64,000 nt of DNA from Ochotona curzoniae (Eukaryota > Chordata > Mammalia > Lagomorpha > Ochotonidae), in assembly GCF_017591425.1 (NCBI RefSeq), contig NW_024467083.1, positions 14,623,001 to 14,687,000 on the forward strand. Reading direction: 5' to 3'. The notes beneath the pieces are model-generated. The model did not search any database, was not told the DNA's origin, and was given only the letters and a program-made list of their open reading frames with translations. A program made the position numbers and the translations under genes. Positions 49,650-60,225 of the stretch are shown here, one piece after another (position 1 is the stretch's first letter; the number at the start of each line of letters is the position of its first letter).

Positions 49650-50006
49650 AAAAATTCTTTTTCAGGGCCCGGCGCGGTGGAGCAAGTGGTTAAAGGTCCT
49701 CGCCTTGCACGCCCGGGATCCCATATGGGCGCCGGTTCTATCCCAGCAGCCCCGCTCCCCTTCCAGCTCCCCATCTGTGGCCCGGGAAAGCAGTCGAGGA
49801 CGGCCCAAAGGCTTTGGGACCCTGCACCCGCGTGGGAGACCTGGAAGAGGCTCCTGGCTTCGGATTGGCATAGTATTGGCCCGTTGCGCTCACTTGGGGA
49901 GTGAATCATTGGACGGAAGACCTTCCTCTCTGTCTCTCCTCTCTGTATATCCGCCTTTCCAATAAAAAAATAATAAAAATAAATTTTAAAAAAAAATTCT
50001 TTTTCA
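49650..50006 (+). mobile_element. Young CSINE with perfect 15-bp target-site duplication
   Basis: SINE at 49665-49991 between two copies of 'aaaaattctttttca' (49650-49664 and 49992-50006). The head 'gggcccggcgcggtggagc' still contains several CpG sites. An A-box-like 'tggagcaagtgg' and a B-box-like 'ggttctatccc' sit at tRNA spacing, as expected for a polymerase III promoter. CpG retention and the perfect duplication point to recent insertion. Confidence 0.97.
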
Positions 50007-51510
50007 AATTTATCTTATCCATTATCCCATTATTTTTGGCCATTGCAAAAATCATACCCTAAGCCATTCTGTTTTTTGTTTAAGTGTCAATGAATATATT
50101 TTTAGAGATATTTAGAGGGGCTCAATTAGTTAATTCATTGAATAATAGCATGCATAATTAATGCTTTTGAGCTGCTTAGATAGTGCTAAAAACAGAGATA
50201 TATCCTCTTTAGGATGCTGGCTCTGTACCAATGGAATGATATTATGAAATAATTATTTTAAAAAAATGGAACACTGAAAATATTATTAGAGGCTTAAGTG
50301 AGACATACTTGGTACCACTCTATCATGTGCTGATGTACACAGTTAGGGCATAGAATACTTTTCTTCAGATACTGTGATTGCATTTGCACATAAATATGTG
50401 ATTGTTAATTTCAAGGAGAAACAATGTATGATATGAAAAGGTAACGGGGTGAAAAGTTTTTACAGTGTTTTTTATTAAAAGGAAACTGGAGGAAACAGGA
50501 AGCTGGAGCAGCACTGCAAATTTGTTTTTTTGATAAAGAAAAACAAAATTATTATCTGTTTGGGGTGGTAGTGGTGATTTGTTTTGTTTGGATGTTGGCT
50601 TTGAGTGTGGTAAGAGGAACAAAAACTCATCTATCTCTATGCTTATGTGTATTTTATGGTGTGTGTCTAGTGTTTAAATAAAATGTTCATAAATAAGTAC
50701 TGAAGCACTCACACAAAGAGATCTATTTCTTTAGCTACTATAAGGAAAGTTCAATACAAAAAGGAATTCATTCCATTTTATCAGAAACTGAAGTAAGCCA
50801 AGAAATATTTGATGGTAATTTGGGGGTACATTGAGTTTTGCAGAAGGATAAAGGGACGTGCACAGATTTGAGAAATTTCCTGTTTTGTATCTGTAATATT
50901 GGCATTTTGCTGATTTATGACAAAATTCATCTACTTATGTGAAGTCTTATAACTTCATATGTCATATTTGTGATATTTTGTGTAAATAATCTACCAAAAT
51001 AGACTATACACAATTCAATGCCAAGACCAAGCAGTGTATTTCATGGTGTAATAAATAAATAAGGTGACACATGAACTTAAATGTCATGAGACAAATGATT
51101 TACTTAATATCTATGTGAATACAATTCCAATATTAGTAACACTTCTCAAGAAAATTTATACACATTCTAATTTATCTCCAAATTTCCTCTGCTTTTAGCC
51201 AACAGGCTTATACTTTGTTAAACATACAATCTCTTCTATAAATGTTTCTACCTTGTCTTTTTTGAAACTTGACTTTGCTGTGAGCAGTCTATCAGTCAAC
51301 CACTCAGTCCCTCTTGCCATGGTTAAAATAAGCAGAGGAATGTTAGTTACAGATCAACAATAGTCTCCATCCTGAGGAAAATATCCCCATTATAAAATCC
51401 ATAAAGTGTGAAGTTCATAGCTTCAAATAATAATTCAGTTATAATACTACCTGTATTTAGTTTTACATAACTTTTTAAAAATCTATCAACTTCTAAAAAA
51501 TGCTTTATTT
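50007..51510. other. Unassigned AT-rich DNA
   Basis: No gene or named repeat is recognised in about 1.5 kb. Confidence 0.5.
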
Positions 51511-51514
51511 TCAT

Positions 51515-51625
51515 AACTAAGTTCCATAGGTTCACGGACTTATTCTACCCTGCCTAGCTTCCCTCCCCCCAACTGTTTTACCCTATATTATTATAATAAT
51601 ACAGTCCAGCAATCTATCACCTTTT
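51515..51625 (-). mobile_element. L1 3'-end scrap
   Basis: 'ccataggttcacggac', then the C-rich 'cttccctccccccaac', then 'tatattattataataataca' resemble the reverse of the L1 3' end seen at 55.5 and 59.3 kb. It is short, and boundaries are uncertain. Confidence 0.5.
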
Positions 51626-51699
51626 AAATGTGGCCTTCCTTCTGTTCTTATTATCTCTTTCCACTCCTTCCTTGTGGCTTAGACTTCTCATTTACACTT

Positions 51700-52033
51700 A
51701 ATAGCATTTTTTTTTAACCTTTATTGGAAACTCAGATACACAGAAAGGAGGAGAGACAGAAAATCTTCCACCCGTTGATTCATTCCCCATGCTGCCTCAA
51801 CAGCTGAAACTGAACCAATATGAAGCCAGGAGACAGGAGCCTCCTCTGGGTCTCCCACGCAGATGCAGAATCCCAAGCCTTTGGGCCATCCTTGACTGCA
51901 TTCCCAGGCCACAAACAGGGAGCTGATTGGAAAGTGGGGCTGCCGGGATTAGAGCCAGTCCCCATATGGGATCCCAATACATGCAAGTTGAGGGCATTAA
52001 CTGCTCAGCTACCATGCCAGGTCCAATAGCATT
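51700..52033 (-). mobile_element. CSINE with 9-bp target-site duplication
   Basis: Minus-strand SINE (about 51709-52024) with its T-rich tail first and its head 'taccatgccaggtcc' last. It is flanked by 'aatagcatt' at 51700-51708 and 52025-52033. The duplication may have been longer, since one side runs into the T tail. Confidence 0.93.
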
Positions 52034-53690
52034 ATTTCTAAAACATACTACTAAGGGTTTCTCCCATTAAAAATTATCTGGCATGCTCCTGTTTTTACTC
52101 TGCTTACTCCACCTGGAGTTTTTCTCTACTGATTTATCTTCAGAAATTTATAGTTGATTACTCTCCTCACTTCTTTCATTATGCACCATACACTAACTAT
52201 TATGAATATTATCTTCATTGATTCTATTTCACAATATTGGCATGAAAATGCCAATCTAGGAATACTGAGTTGTCTGTCTACCTCTTGACTGTTTCAGGAG
52301 AGCTAAACACAGATGTAGAAAAATGTGCAAACTTTTTCAACCTAGATGACTAGTCTCTGATCTCATGATGTCCACTATCAACTAGAAATCTAGTATATTC
52401 AATCCATCACTTCATGATGAATATAGATTCATGAAAACACACATTTCCATTAGTATTAATTGCCATATATTATTTATTTAATATTATAGTTATTATTTTA
52501 ATGAGAAAATTGAAGTCAAAAGAAGGCTTTCCAGAAGTTTTCTTAACAAATTATGTCATTTAATTTGTACCTTTAGATTTGCTCTATGATACATTTTCCT
52601 GTAATGGATAGCTATTCATGTTCTGTGTTCCACATTTGAAAAACTCCCATCATCCCTTTTTCTACCCAAGGGAATTGCAAGAGCATTTTTTGCTGCTATT
52701 TTTATTCTTATTACAGTTAGTACTTGGTTGTTTTTCTTGATGTGCTAATGGTGCAAATCACCTTTCTTTGGTAAAACCTCTTATCTCAATATCTTCTCTA
52801 GTTGTTATTTTAATTCTTTACTTGGTTTCATAGTAAATTTCTACATACTTATTTTCTAAATTATCTCAGTCACGCCCACCTTTCTCATTCTTTCTTGAAG
52901 CTCAAATGGATTTTTTAATCACCTTTGCACATTTTTTATCAAGTGGAACATCATTTGCCATAATAGAAAATTCAGAAGACAATGATTAATGATCTTCACT
53001 GATCATCCCTTCCCAAACTTTCCACTTCCTTAATGAAAGACAAGTATCCATAGTTAATATGCATCCACCAAGAGAACCTACTCAATTCAAATTTTCATCA
53101 AATGTTACGGCTATTTTGTTCTTATACATGCAAAATCTTGCAGTCATTTATTATTTATTTCACTACTTTATATCCATTTTCAAAAAAATAGAATGCCACT
53201 TAAATTTTACTACATTCATATTGAGATACACAGTCAACAACATAAGATATGCCTTAGTGATAAGGTACAGCATTGCAAACTCTACACATATGTTTATTAC
53301 TATCGCAAGTGGGGTTTCTTATCCCTTAACCATTCCTAGGTTTATACCTTTTGCAAATGTTAAAGACACACATTGTGCGCAGCATGTTAAGCACCTGCAT
53401 TCGAGTGCCAGCTCAAAACCAACATGCTCTAATCTGATGGGGCGTCCAACTGATGCACCGGGGGAAATCAATGATAACTCAATTTCTTAAATCTTTCACA
53501 CATTTAGGACATTCGGGTGAGTATCTTGTCTCCTGAGAAGAGCCACTTGTCTTGGAAATTTCAGAGTTCTCATCGTTTTAATCAGCTATTAATTTGGTTA
53601 ATTATTTATATATTATTTATATATTTCAGGCATGAAGTCCCTTTTAATTATTATTGTTAAGCCATTATTAAATGTCATTTGTAAAACGTC
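52034..53690. other. Unassigned DNA
   Basis: No gene is recognised. A 143-codon plus-strand frame at 53059-53490 has no recognisable domain. A CSINE head-like scrap ('gcagcatgttaagcacctgc') lies near 53378-53430. Confidence 0.4.
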
Positions 53691-53699
53691 TTGTTTAAT

Positions 53700-54060
53700 G
53701 TATGGATATCCATTTGGGGGGAGGTGTGTTTATGGGCAATCACCACCAGTTCTCAGTTCTGGTGGATGCGACTTGGAGCTTCCCTGCCCACGACCTGAGG
53801 CACAGCTTCCAGCCCTACACTCGGAGCATGACCTGGGACAAGACTAGAAGATCAAGGGGGATATACTAGTGTGTGGAAAGCCTGCCGGAAGACGCCCTCC
53901 TGCCCACCCCCTTCCCTGGCGTATAAAACTCGTCATTTGTGCATGATAAAGTGAGCATTCCTCACCAGCTTGTCTCTGGCTGTTCTTTAGCCTGAAGGAC
54001 ATCATCGCCTTCACCCCCAGTGACCCTGGCACCTTTGGGAATATTTAAATCCTGGAGGGC
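53700..54060 (+). mobile_element. Possible solo LTR-like segment
   Basis: A GC-rich block of about 350 bp in AT-rich surroundings contains a TATA-like 'ggcgtataaaactcg' at about 53919-53933. A polyadenylation-like 'gataaag' follows at about 53945, then a T/C-rich stretch 'cttgtctctggctgttcttt'. That order and close spacing resemble the U3-R-U5 of a retroviral LTR. I cannot fix the ends, find a matching second LTR or see internal genes. Another GC-rich retroelement fragment is a real alternative. Confidence 0.35.
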
Positions 54061-54064
54061 ATCT

Positions 54065-54185
54065 TCTGGAAGTCCCCTGGAAAAGCAGCCCAGACCAGCA
54101 CAACCGCTGGGCTCCCTACTAATCATGTGGGAAATGCAGATGGATTCCAGGCCGCGTCAGTCTAAACCAACTCTGGCATGCCTGA
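54065..54185 (+). mobile_element. Old CSINE internal fragment
   Basis: 'cccctggaaaagcagcccag', 'gctccctactaatcatgtgg' and 'gatggattccaggc' follow the middle of the older CSINE subfamily. Head and tail are missing. Confidence 0.65.
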
Positions 54186-54223
54186 CTTCTCAAATTCTCA
54201 AAATAGGTGAATGGCTTTCTCTG

Positions 54224-54450
54224 CCGGTTATGTCTGTATATTTTTTGATGTTGTTTACATAGTTGATCAGAACAGGAAGGCTTAAGGCTCAAGGAAGTTA
54301 GTGTGATCATTGTTTCCAACTTTTCTATTTCTTCTGTTCCTGGGGAAAGGGAGGAGAGAGGCGATAAGCCAACCCAGCGGCCCCGCCTCCCAGTACCCAG
54401 AGATGGGGAATGTCTACCCAATCTCAGCCCAGGGTCCTGATGTAATGTGC
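54224..54450 (-). mobile_element. E-family tail, copy E3
   Basis: 'ttgtttacatagttgatcag', 'gatcattgtttcca', 'cgcctcccagtacccag' and 'gatggggaatgtctacccaa' match 57680-57870 of E2 in order and orientation. Only the terminal 225 or so bp of the element are present. Confidence 0.7.
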
Positions 54451-54599
54451 CTATTATAACTTAAGGTATTGTTTCAATTATTGAACTAAGGGACTTGATT
54501 TTCAAGAATATCAAATCAATGGTATTATTCTTTAACTGCTTGGTGTAATACAAAGTACATTTTAAAGATTTTACTTGTTTATCTATGATTGACATTATC

Positions 54600-55500
54600 A
54601 ATAGCTTTGCCATTCTGACACACACATACATGTGTGCACTTACATATACATATGTACATACACATATATGTATACATGGGTGTACTTATATACATATAAG
54701 TATATATGCATATAACTATGTATGCATATGTATGTGTGTGCTTATACATATATAGCTATATATAAAATTATAAAACCATATATAGTTATACATATTACAA
54801 ATATATACAAATTATAAAACTATGTATATATTATAATTTATCTGCATAAATTATAAAACTAGTTATACCTATATGATATATATTATGTATTATATATAGC
54901 TTTATAATTTTACATGTAGTATAAGTAACATATAAGTAACTATATATAAACATTTGAATTATATATAGTTATATATTATTAATATATAATACATTATTAT
55001 AAAACTATATTATGCACATATAGTATCAAATATATTGTATCATGATTTATATTACCATGTATTACATATAATATATATAAATTTCAAAACTGAATTATGT
55101 TATGTATTATATATTACTATTTTTTTTTAAGATTTATTTTTATTATTTTTTATTGGAAAGGCGGATATACAGAGAGGAGATACAGAGAGGAAGATCTTCC
55201 GTCTGATGATTCACTCCCCAAGTGAGCCACAACGGCCGATGCTATGCCGGTCCGAAGCCAGGAGCCTCTTCTGAGTCTCCCACGTGGGTGCAGGGTGCCA
55301 AAGCTTTGGGCCTTCCTCGACTGCTTTCCCGGGCCAAAGGCAGGGAGCTGGAAGGAAAGCGGGGCTGCCGGGATTAGAACCGGCGTCCATATGGGATCCC
55401 GGGCGTGCAAGGCGAGGACTTAACCACTTGCGCCACCGCGCCGGGCCCTATATATTACTATTTTTATAATTTTATATATAGTTATTTTAAAAATATTTTA
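54600..55500. repeat. A/T-rich cryptic simple-sequence tract
   Basis: 'tatata', 'acatat' and 'tataaaac' words mix over about 500 bp (54610-55107), and the tract resumes after the inserted SINE (55466-55500). The tract starts as CA/TA-rich DNA and turns into nearly pure A/T with scattered G/C. Confidence 0.85.
55108..55465 (-). mobile_element. Young CSINE with perfect 17-bp target-site duplication
   Basis: Minus-strand SINE (55125-55448) between two copies of 'tatatattactattttt' (55108-55124 and 55449-55465). The head (plus strand '..cgccaccgcgccgggccc') keeps CpGs, as in the copy at 49.7 kb. It sits inside the A/T tract, which offers many L1-endonuclease-type sites. Confidence 0.97.
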
Positions 55501-56040
55501 AAAATATTTTATGATACTGTTCCCTACTCTATCCCCAGTTCCTCTATCCCCCAATTAATCTCCCCTATATTATTACAACAATATAGTCCTTCACAAACAG
55601 TAATAAGTGCATTATCCTGCTATTTAAGTGTATCCAGACATTGTAAGTATGGATATTGGCAGAGTCCAGCATCCTAAGGTCAAGATATATTTATCAGTTT
55701 GGGGGGATTCCATTTTTGATTTGGAAGTAGATATACATGCTGCATTGTATCTTCACATCTGGATATAAAAGTCTAATATGCAGTTACTACACATCCCGTT
55801 AGATTAAAAGCCATTAAAATCAATAACAGGAAGAAAAATGGAAAATTTACAATGCCATGAAGTTAAATAACATTCTACAAAATGACTAATGTATAAATCA
55901 AGAAATGAAAAAAAGTCAAAAACTTTTTTGAAGAAAATGATGCTGCTGTAGGACCTGTGAGTCAGTTAAGAATTTAATAAGAGGAAAAAAAATCTATTTT
56001 GAAGAAATGAAAATAGAAATATCTAAGCCCAGGACTGTTT
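55500..56040 (-). mobile_element. Half-L1 / L1 3' region, minus strand (copy D)
   Basis: On the minus strand the copy runs from a segment like that just after the ORF2-stub junction of copies A and B, through 'atcattttcttcaa', 'cttcatggcattgta' and 'ccagatgtgaagat', to a 'gtatcataaaat' terminus at about 55508-55525. It is 5' truncated. Only one copy of the segment duplicated in A and B is seen. Confidence 0.78.
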
Positions 56041-57236
56041 ACACATAGTCTTATAGTTTTTTATATATGGTTTTATACTTTTCTTACATCCTAAGAATCT
56101 AAGGATATTTACCATATATGAAAAATAACTAAGATAAGTATTGTTGGGTTTTATTTCCAGTGTTCTAAGTGACAGTATGTATCACCTTGGGAATATGAAA
56201 AATAAAAGTTCAAGAGATTTAGTGAAAATTCTGAAAAACAATGTTGCATTCATCAGTGTCAAATGCAGGAGTATGGATGCGCATAACACTTTCAGACCTG
56301 ATCTTATGTAAACTCATAATTTAAAATAATTAATATGCATATGTAATGGAAATAAATTTAGTGGCAATAAATCAGCTGAGTAAACTCTGAGGAATAGATA
56401 GTGCAGCTGTTGGGAAGCCAGTTTTTAAAGCTGGATTTACTGTTAGAAACAGCGGGCTTGGGGCCTAGCTCCACTCCCCTTTATCTCTTCCTGCTATTAC
56501 ATGCCCTTGATGCTACAGTTGACAGCTCGAAGTTCACTGCCACTCACAGCTGTCCTCACTGAATTCTCAACTCTGGCTTTACCTGCAGTAGAGCAACTCT
56601 TTCTGCTCTACTATGAACATCTGGATGATGAATCAAATCTCTCTCACTACCGGTTTCTCTCAACTAAGTAAGCACAGCAACATCATAAATCATGCCTTTC
56701 CAATATGAGGAATAAACAGATGATTGAAAATAAACACCTGACTAAAAAATAATCAAGACAGATATGAAAAATAAAATTATTGAAATTTAACTTGTGTAAA
56801 ATTCATATTCATGTGTTAAATTCAGGCTCCATATTTATGTTTTGCACTTTCAGTAACAATACAATCTGACTGCATTAGTAAGTGTGTTAACTGAAGCTCT
56901 TTTCCTATTCAGTGCAGTTATTGTATCAGATGAACAGTAAAACCTTAGTTCTGTTATTTTATAAAGGTTGTAGCCATCAGATTAAATCCATTAAGGAAAA
57001 GTCTGTTTATATTGGATAACATGTTGCTTCCTCAGGCCTGGCAAAGTGCAGTGAATCCAACAACCTCTGTATGGTAATTGCTATCTCAGAAACCTTTTTT
57101 AGATCAAATGAAGTAACAAAATGATTTCCTTATCACTTCCAGTCTTAAGACAAAGAGTAAGAAATTAATTGACTATAATGATAAAGCTTACATTTGGAGT
57201 GAACTCACGTTAATCTAAAAACCAGACTATCTCACT
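56041..57236. other. Unassigned DNA
   Basis: No gene or named repeat is recognised in about 1.2 kb. Confidence 0.5.
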
Positions 57237-57590
57237 GAAAGTAAATGATTTCTTGGGCACAGTGTGACAGCCTAGTGGTTAAAGTCCTCGCCTAGAAAAC
57301 ACCAAAATCCCCTAGGGTGTTGGGTCATATCCTGGCTGCTCCAGTTTCCCATCCAGCTTCCTGCTTGTGGATTGGGAAAGCAGTTGAGGATGACCCAAAG
57401 CTTTGGGACCCTGCGGCCATGTGGGAGACTTGGAAGAAGCTCCTGGCTTCAGATTGGCTCAGCTCTGGCCATTGTGGCCACTTAGGGAGTGAACCATTGG
57501 ATGGAAGATCTTCCTCTGTCTCTCCTCTCTGTACATCCACCTTTCCAATAAAAGTAAATAAATCTTAAAAAAAGAAAGTAAATGATTTCT
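57237..57590 (+). mobile_element. CSINE with perfect 17-bp target-site duplication
   Basis: Plus-strand SINE (57254-57573) between two copies of 'gaaagtaaatgatttct' (57237-57253 and 57574-57590). The body is somewhat diverged and has lost many CpGs, so it is older than the copies at 49.7 and 55.1 kb. Confidence 0.96.
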
Positions 57591-57659
57591 CCTCACTGTA
57601 TATTTAAAAAAGCTTAAAGAAATAAATATTATTTATTTATGTATTTATTTACATTTTAA

Positions 57660-59170
57660 GGTTTTCATTTTAACTTTTTTATGGTGTTTACATAGTTGAT
57701 CAGTGTGGGAAAGAATGAGGGTTAAGGGAAAGTGAATGAGACCATTGTTTTCAATTTTTTTTTAATCTTCCTCCTATATCTATGGGAAGGAGGGAAACAA
57801 ATGGGGAAACCACACCCAGCCTCCCAGCCACCCCAATACCCACGATGGGGAAGATTCGCCCAATAAGCACTCAGGGTCTCTAACATGGAGAACACTCCAA
57901 AGGATCTGCTTAAGTGGTTTTGATAGTTCTGAGATGCTGTTAGTCACTCCAATCCAAGGATGAGGAAAACTGTCCAAGGTCCATTGGTAGACTTAGTCCA
58001 CCCTAGAGTCTTATTCACCCAGGTATTACCTGGCATCATTTGGCTGGGGTGGTCGCCCATTTTTTTCTGCCCCCCTTCCTCTGCTATGGCACAAAATGTC
58101 TTCTGCAGAACCCAACGGCCTGATCTATCCATGTGCATCTGGGCCTGCTCTGTACTGTTCCAACTTTTCTGATAAAGAGACCTAGTTCTGACATATGCAT
58201 TCTATCATTGGTCCACCAATCATGCAGTTCTCTTCATGGTTGGAGTTCTGAGTCCAGTGGCTCAGTAGAGGGAAGATCCCCAAAGACAGCTTGTCTGTGG
58301 TGATCCCAGACCTGATTCTTATGTGCATTTTCCAGTATGGGGTCTGGTAAAATACATCACCCACATCAGCCTACGCACACACTGGTAATTATAATTTCCT
58401 GGTCAGTTCTGTCTCCAGCCCCATCTCTATGCAAATCAATCGGTGCTGTGAGTCAGCCCAATCCTGCCTACTACACACTCAGGCCTCACATATACCGACA
58501 GGTATAACAGCCTACTTGGAGTGAATCCCAACAGCCGCATTAGCCCCCTAGACCTGGTCCATGTGGTTGCCAAGAATGTGTAGTGGACAGGTCTAATCTG
58601 TCCCAAACCCCGTTCAGCTCTCATACACATTAATAGACACTGGAGTCTGGTTTAGCCCAACATCCCACTCTCCAGCCTGCACTCATGCCAGCAGGTGCCA
58701 CCACCTATCTAACCTTGGCCCACCCCCAGCCTGGTTGTCATGCTCTTCATTGGTAATTACAGCCCATCAGAGAGATGTACACAGTTCTCCCACTGGGCCC
58801 ACTCCCAGATCTTGCATGCTCCAGGTGGTTCTGCAGTCTAGCTCGACTGTATTTGGCCCCAGTCCCAGCACTTGCCAGTAGATGCCGCTACAAAGACCAA
58901 CAAACCTGAATTTACTATGGCTCAGGTATGCACCAGTCTATATAGTCCTTTAGCCCAGCCTGGCTCTTCTCTTAACTCAGCTTACATGCAGGCCAATGAG
59001 AGTTATAGCCCTGCCCAACCTGGTCTGCCACAGTCATACTCATTAATGGGAGCAGTGGCCAAGCCTGAGAGATCACACCGCCCCCTATTGGGCTTGCTCC
59101 CCTCCATCCAGGTTTCATATGTACTGGTGGGTGCTATGTGGCCAACAAATACAATAAAATAATACCTCTA
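57660..59170 (-). mobile_element. Composite retroelement E2: GC-rich body plus non-L1 tail
   Basis: Read on the minus strand from about 59170. Degenerate GC-rich units ('ggtgccaccacctatctaac'-type phrases on the plus strand) occupy 59170-58440. About 500 bp homologous to E1's 14390-14900 follow. The copy ends with a tail of about 270 bp, 'gatcaactatgtaaacacca' and an A-rich end at about 57690-57640. The tail differs from E1's L1 3' region, with the homology break at about 57915-57930. It has no functional frame. It is shorter than E1 at the 5' (GC-rich) side. Confidence 0.65.
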
Positions 59171-59254
59171 AGGTTTAATAAAGTTCATTAGCAATTCCAA
59201 GATATATTCTTTTTTTCTGGCATTCATAAAAATAGTTGACATACAAATACAGAA

Positions 59255-59800
59255 TTATCTTAGAATTTTTCATTTTTTAATTATTATTAAGTAATTTTAT
59301 GATACAGTTTCATAGACTCTTGGATTTCCTGTTCTCCTGCCCAAACTCCTCCCATCCTACTGATTTCCTCTCTATTATTACAATGGATAGTCTTTATGAA
59401 CATTCACAAGTCCATCATTCTGTTATTGAAGTGTTCCCAGACATTATATGCATGGACAACGTTGGAGAGTCCAGCATTCTACTGTCAGGCTATACTAACC
59501 AGGGAGTCCATATGTGGTGGGGATACAGAGATGCATAATGTACTGTGTCTCCACATCTGCACATGTCACTATCCTCTGCACTGCTATTACACATCCGCTT
59601 AAGTACAGAATCAGGAAACAATCCACTACAGGGAGAAAAACAGAAAACTTACATTACCATTAAATTAAGCAACACGCTACAGAATGATCAATGCATCACT
59701 AAAGTGATGAAAAATAAAGTATAAAATCTTCATGTAGGAATTGATGCTATGGTATGACCCTTGAAGCACTGAAGAAATGATAATAGAAAAAGAACATCTA
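59255..59800 (-). mobile_element. L1 3' region (copy F)
   Basis: On the minus strand this runs from 'ttcttcagtgcttcaagg', through 'gatcattctgtagcgtg' and 'gcagatgtggagacac', to 'gaaactgtatcataaaatta' at 59290-59312. It belongs to the same 3'-region family as copies A-D. Confidence 0.78.
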
Positions 59801-59804
59801 TGCC

Positions 59805-60115
59805 CATAAGATGTAGCAAAAACAATGTTGAAAGGGACATTTACAAAAATCAGGTACTTACAATCAAAAGCTCTCATGAATGATCTAATAATGAACCACA
59901 AGCAGTTGTTGAAATAGACACAAATGAATAAGAAGTATGAAAAGGCAAAATTCACAGCAAAAATAATTGGATTTGAAACCAAAATAATACATAAATTGAA
60001 ACAAAAAATGAATAAAGCAACACCTCAGTCATATTTACAATGAACATCATGAGAGAACAACCACTTAAACTTAGAGATGAAAGAGAAAATGTTCCAATTT
60101 ACTCCTCTTTATGTA
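59805..60115 (+). pseudogene. L1 ORF2 fragment, inverted relative to its 3' region
   Basis: 'caatgttgaaagggacattt' followed by 'aagctctcatgaatgatcta' resembles the ORF2 stretch that separates the endonuclease from the reverse transcriptase. It reads on the plus strand, whereas the adjoining 3' region (59255-59800) is minus. The pair therefore looks like another 5'-inverted insertion. It is heavily decayed. Confidence 0.55.
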
Positions 60116-60164
60116 AGTTATGACACTGTTGATATGTTCTCTGTGTATTCAATGTTCTGTATGT

Positions 60165-60218
60165 TCAATGTTCTCTGTATATGTGCCTTTGTAATAAAAA
60201 TTAAATAAATATTTTAAA
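60165..60218 (+). mobile_element. CSINE tail fragment
   Basis: 'ttctctgtatatgtgccttt' followed by 'gtaataaaaattaaataaa' is the last 50 or so bases of a CSINE. Confidence 0.65.
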
Positions 60219-60225
60219 AAACAAA

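Noticed and set aside
49521..49904. 127-codon plus-strand frame beginning in unique DNA
   Set aside because: Its C-terminal 85 codons are SINE sequence. No evidence for exonisation such as a splice acceptor in the reverse poly-A tail.
53059..53490. 143-codon plus-strand frame, among the longest outside L1
   Set aside because: No recognisable motif. Its 3' part runs into a SINE-like scrap. Likely a chance frame.
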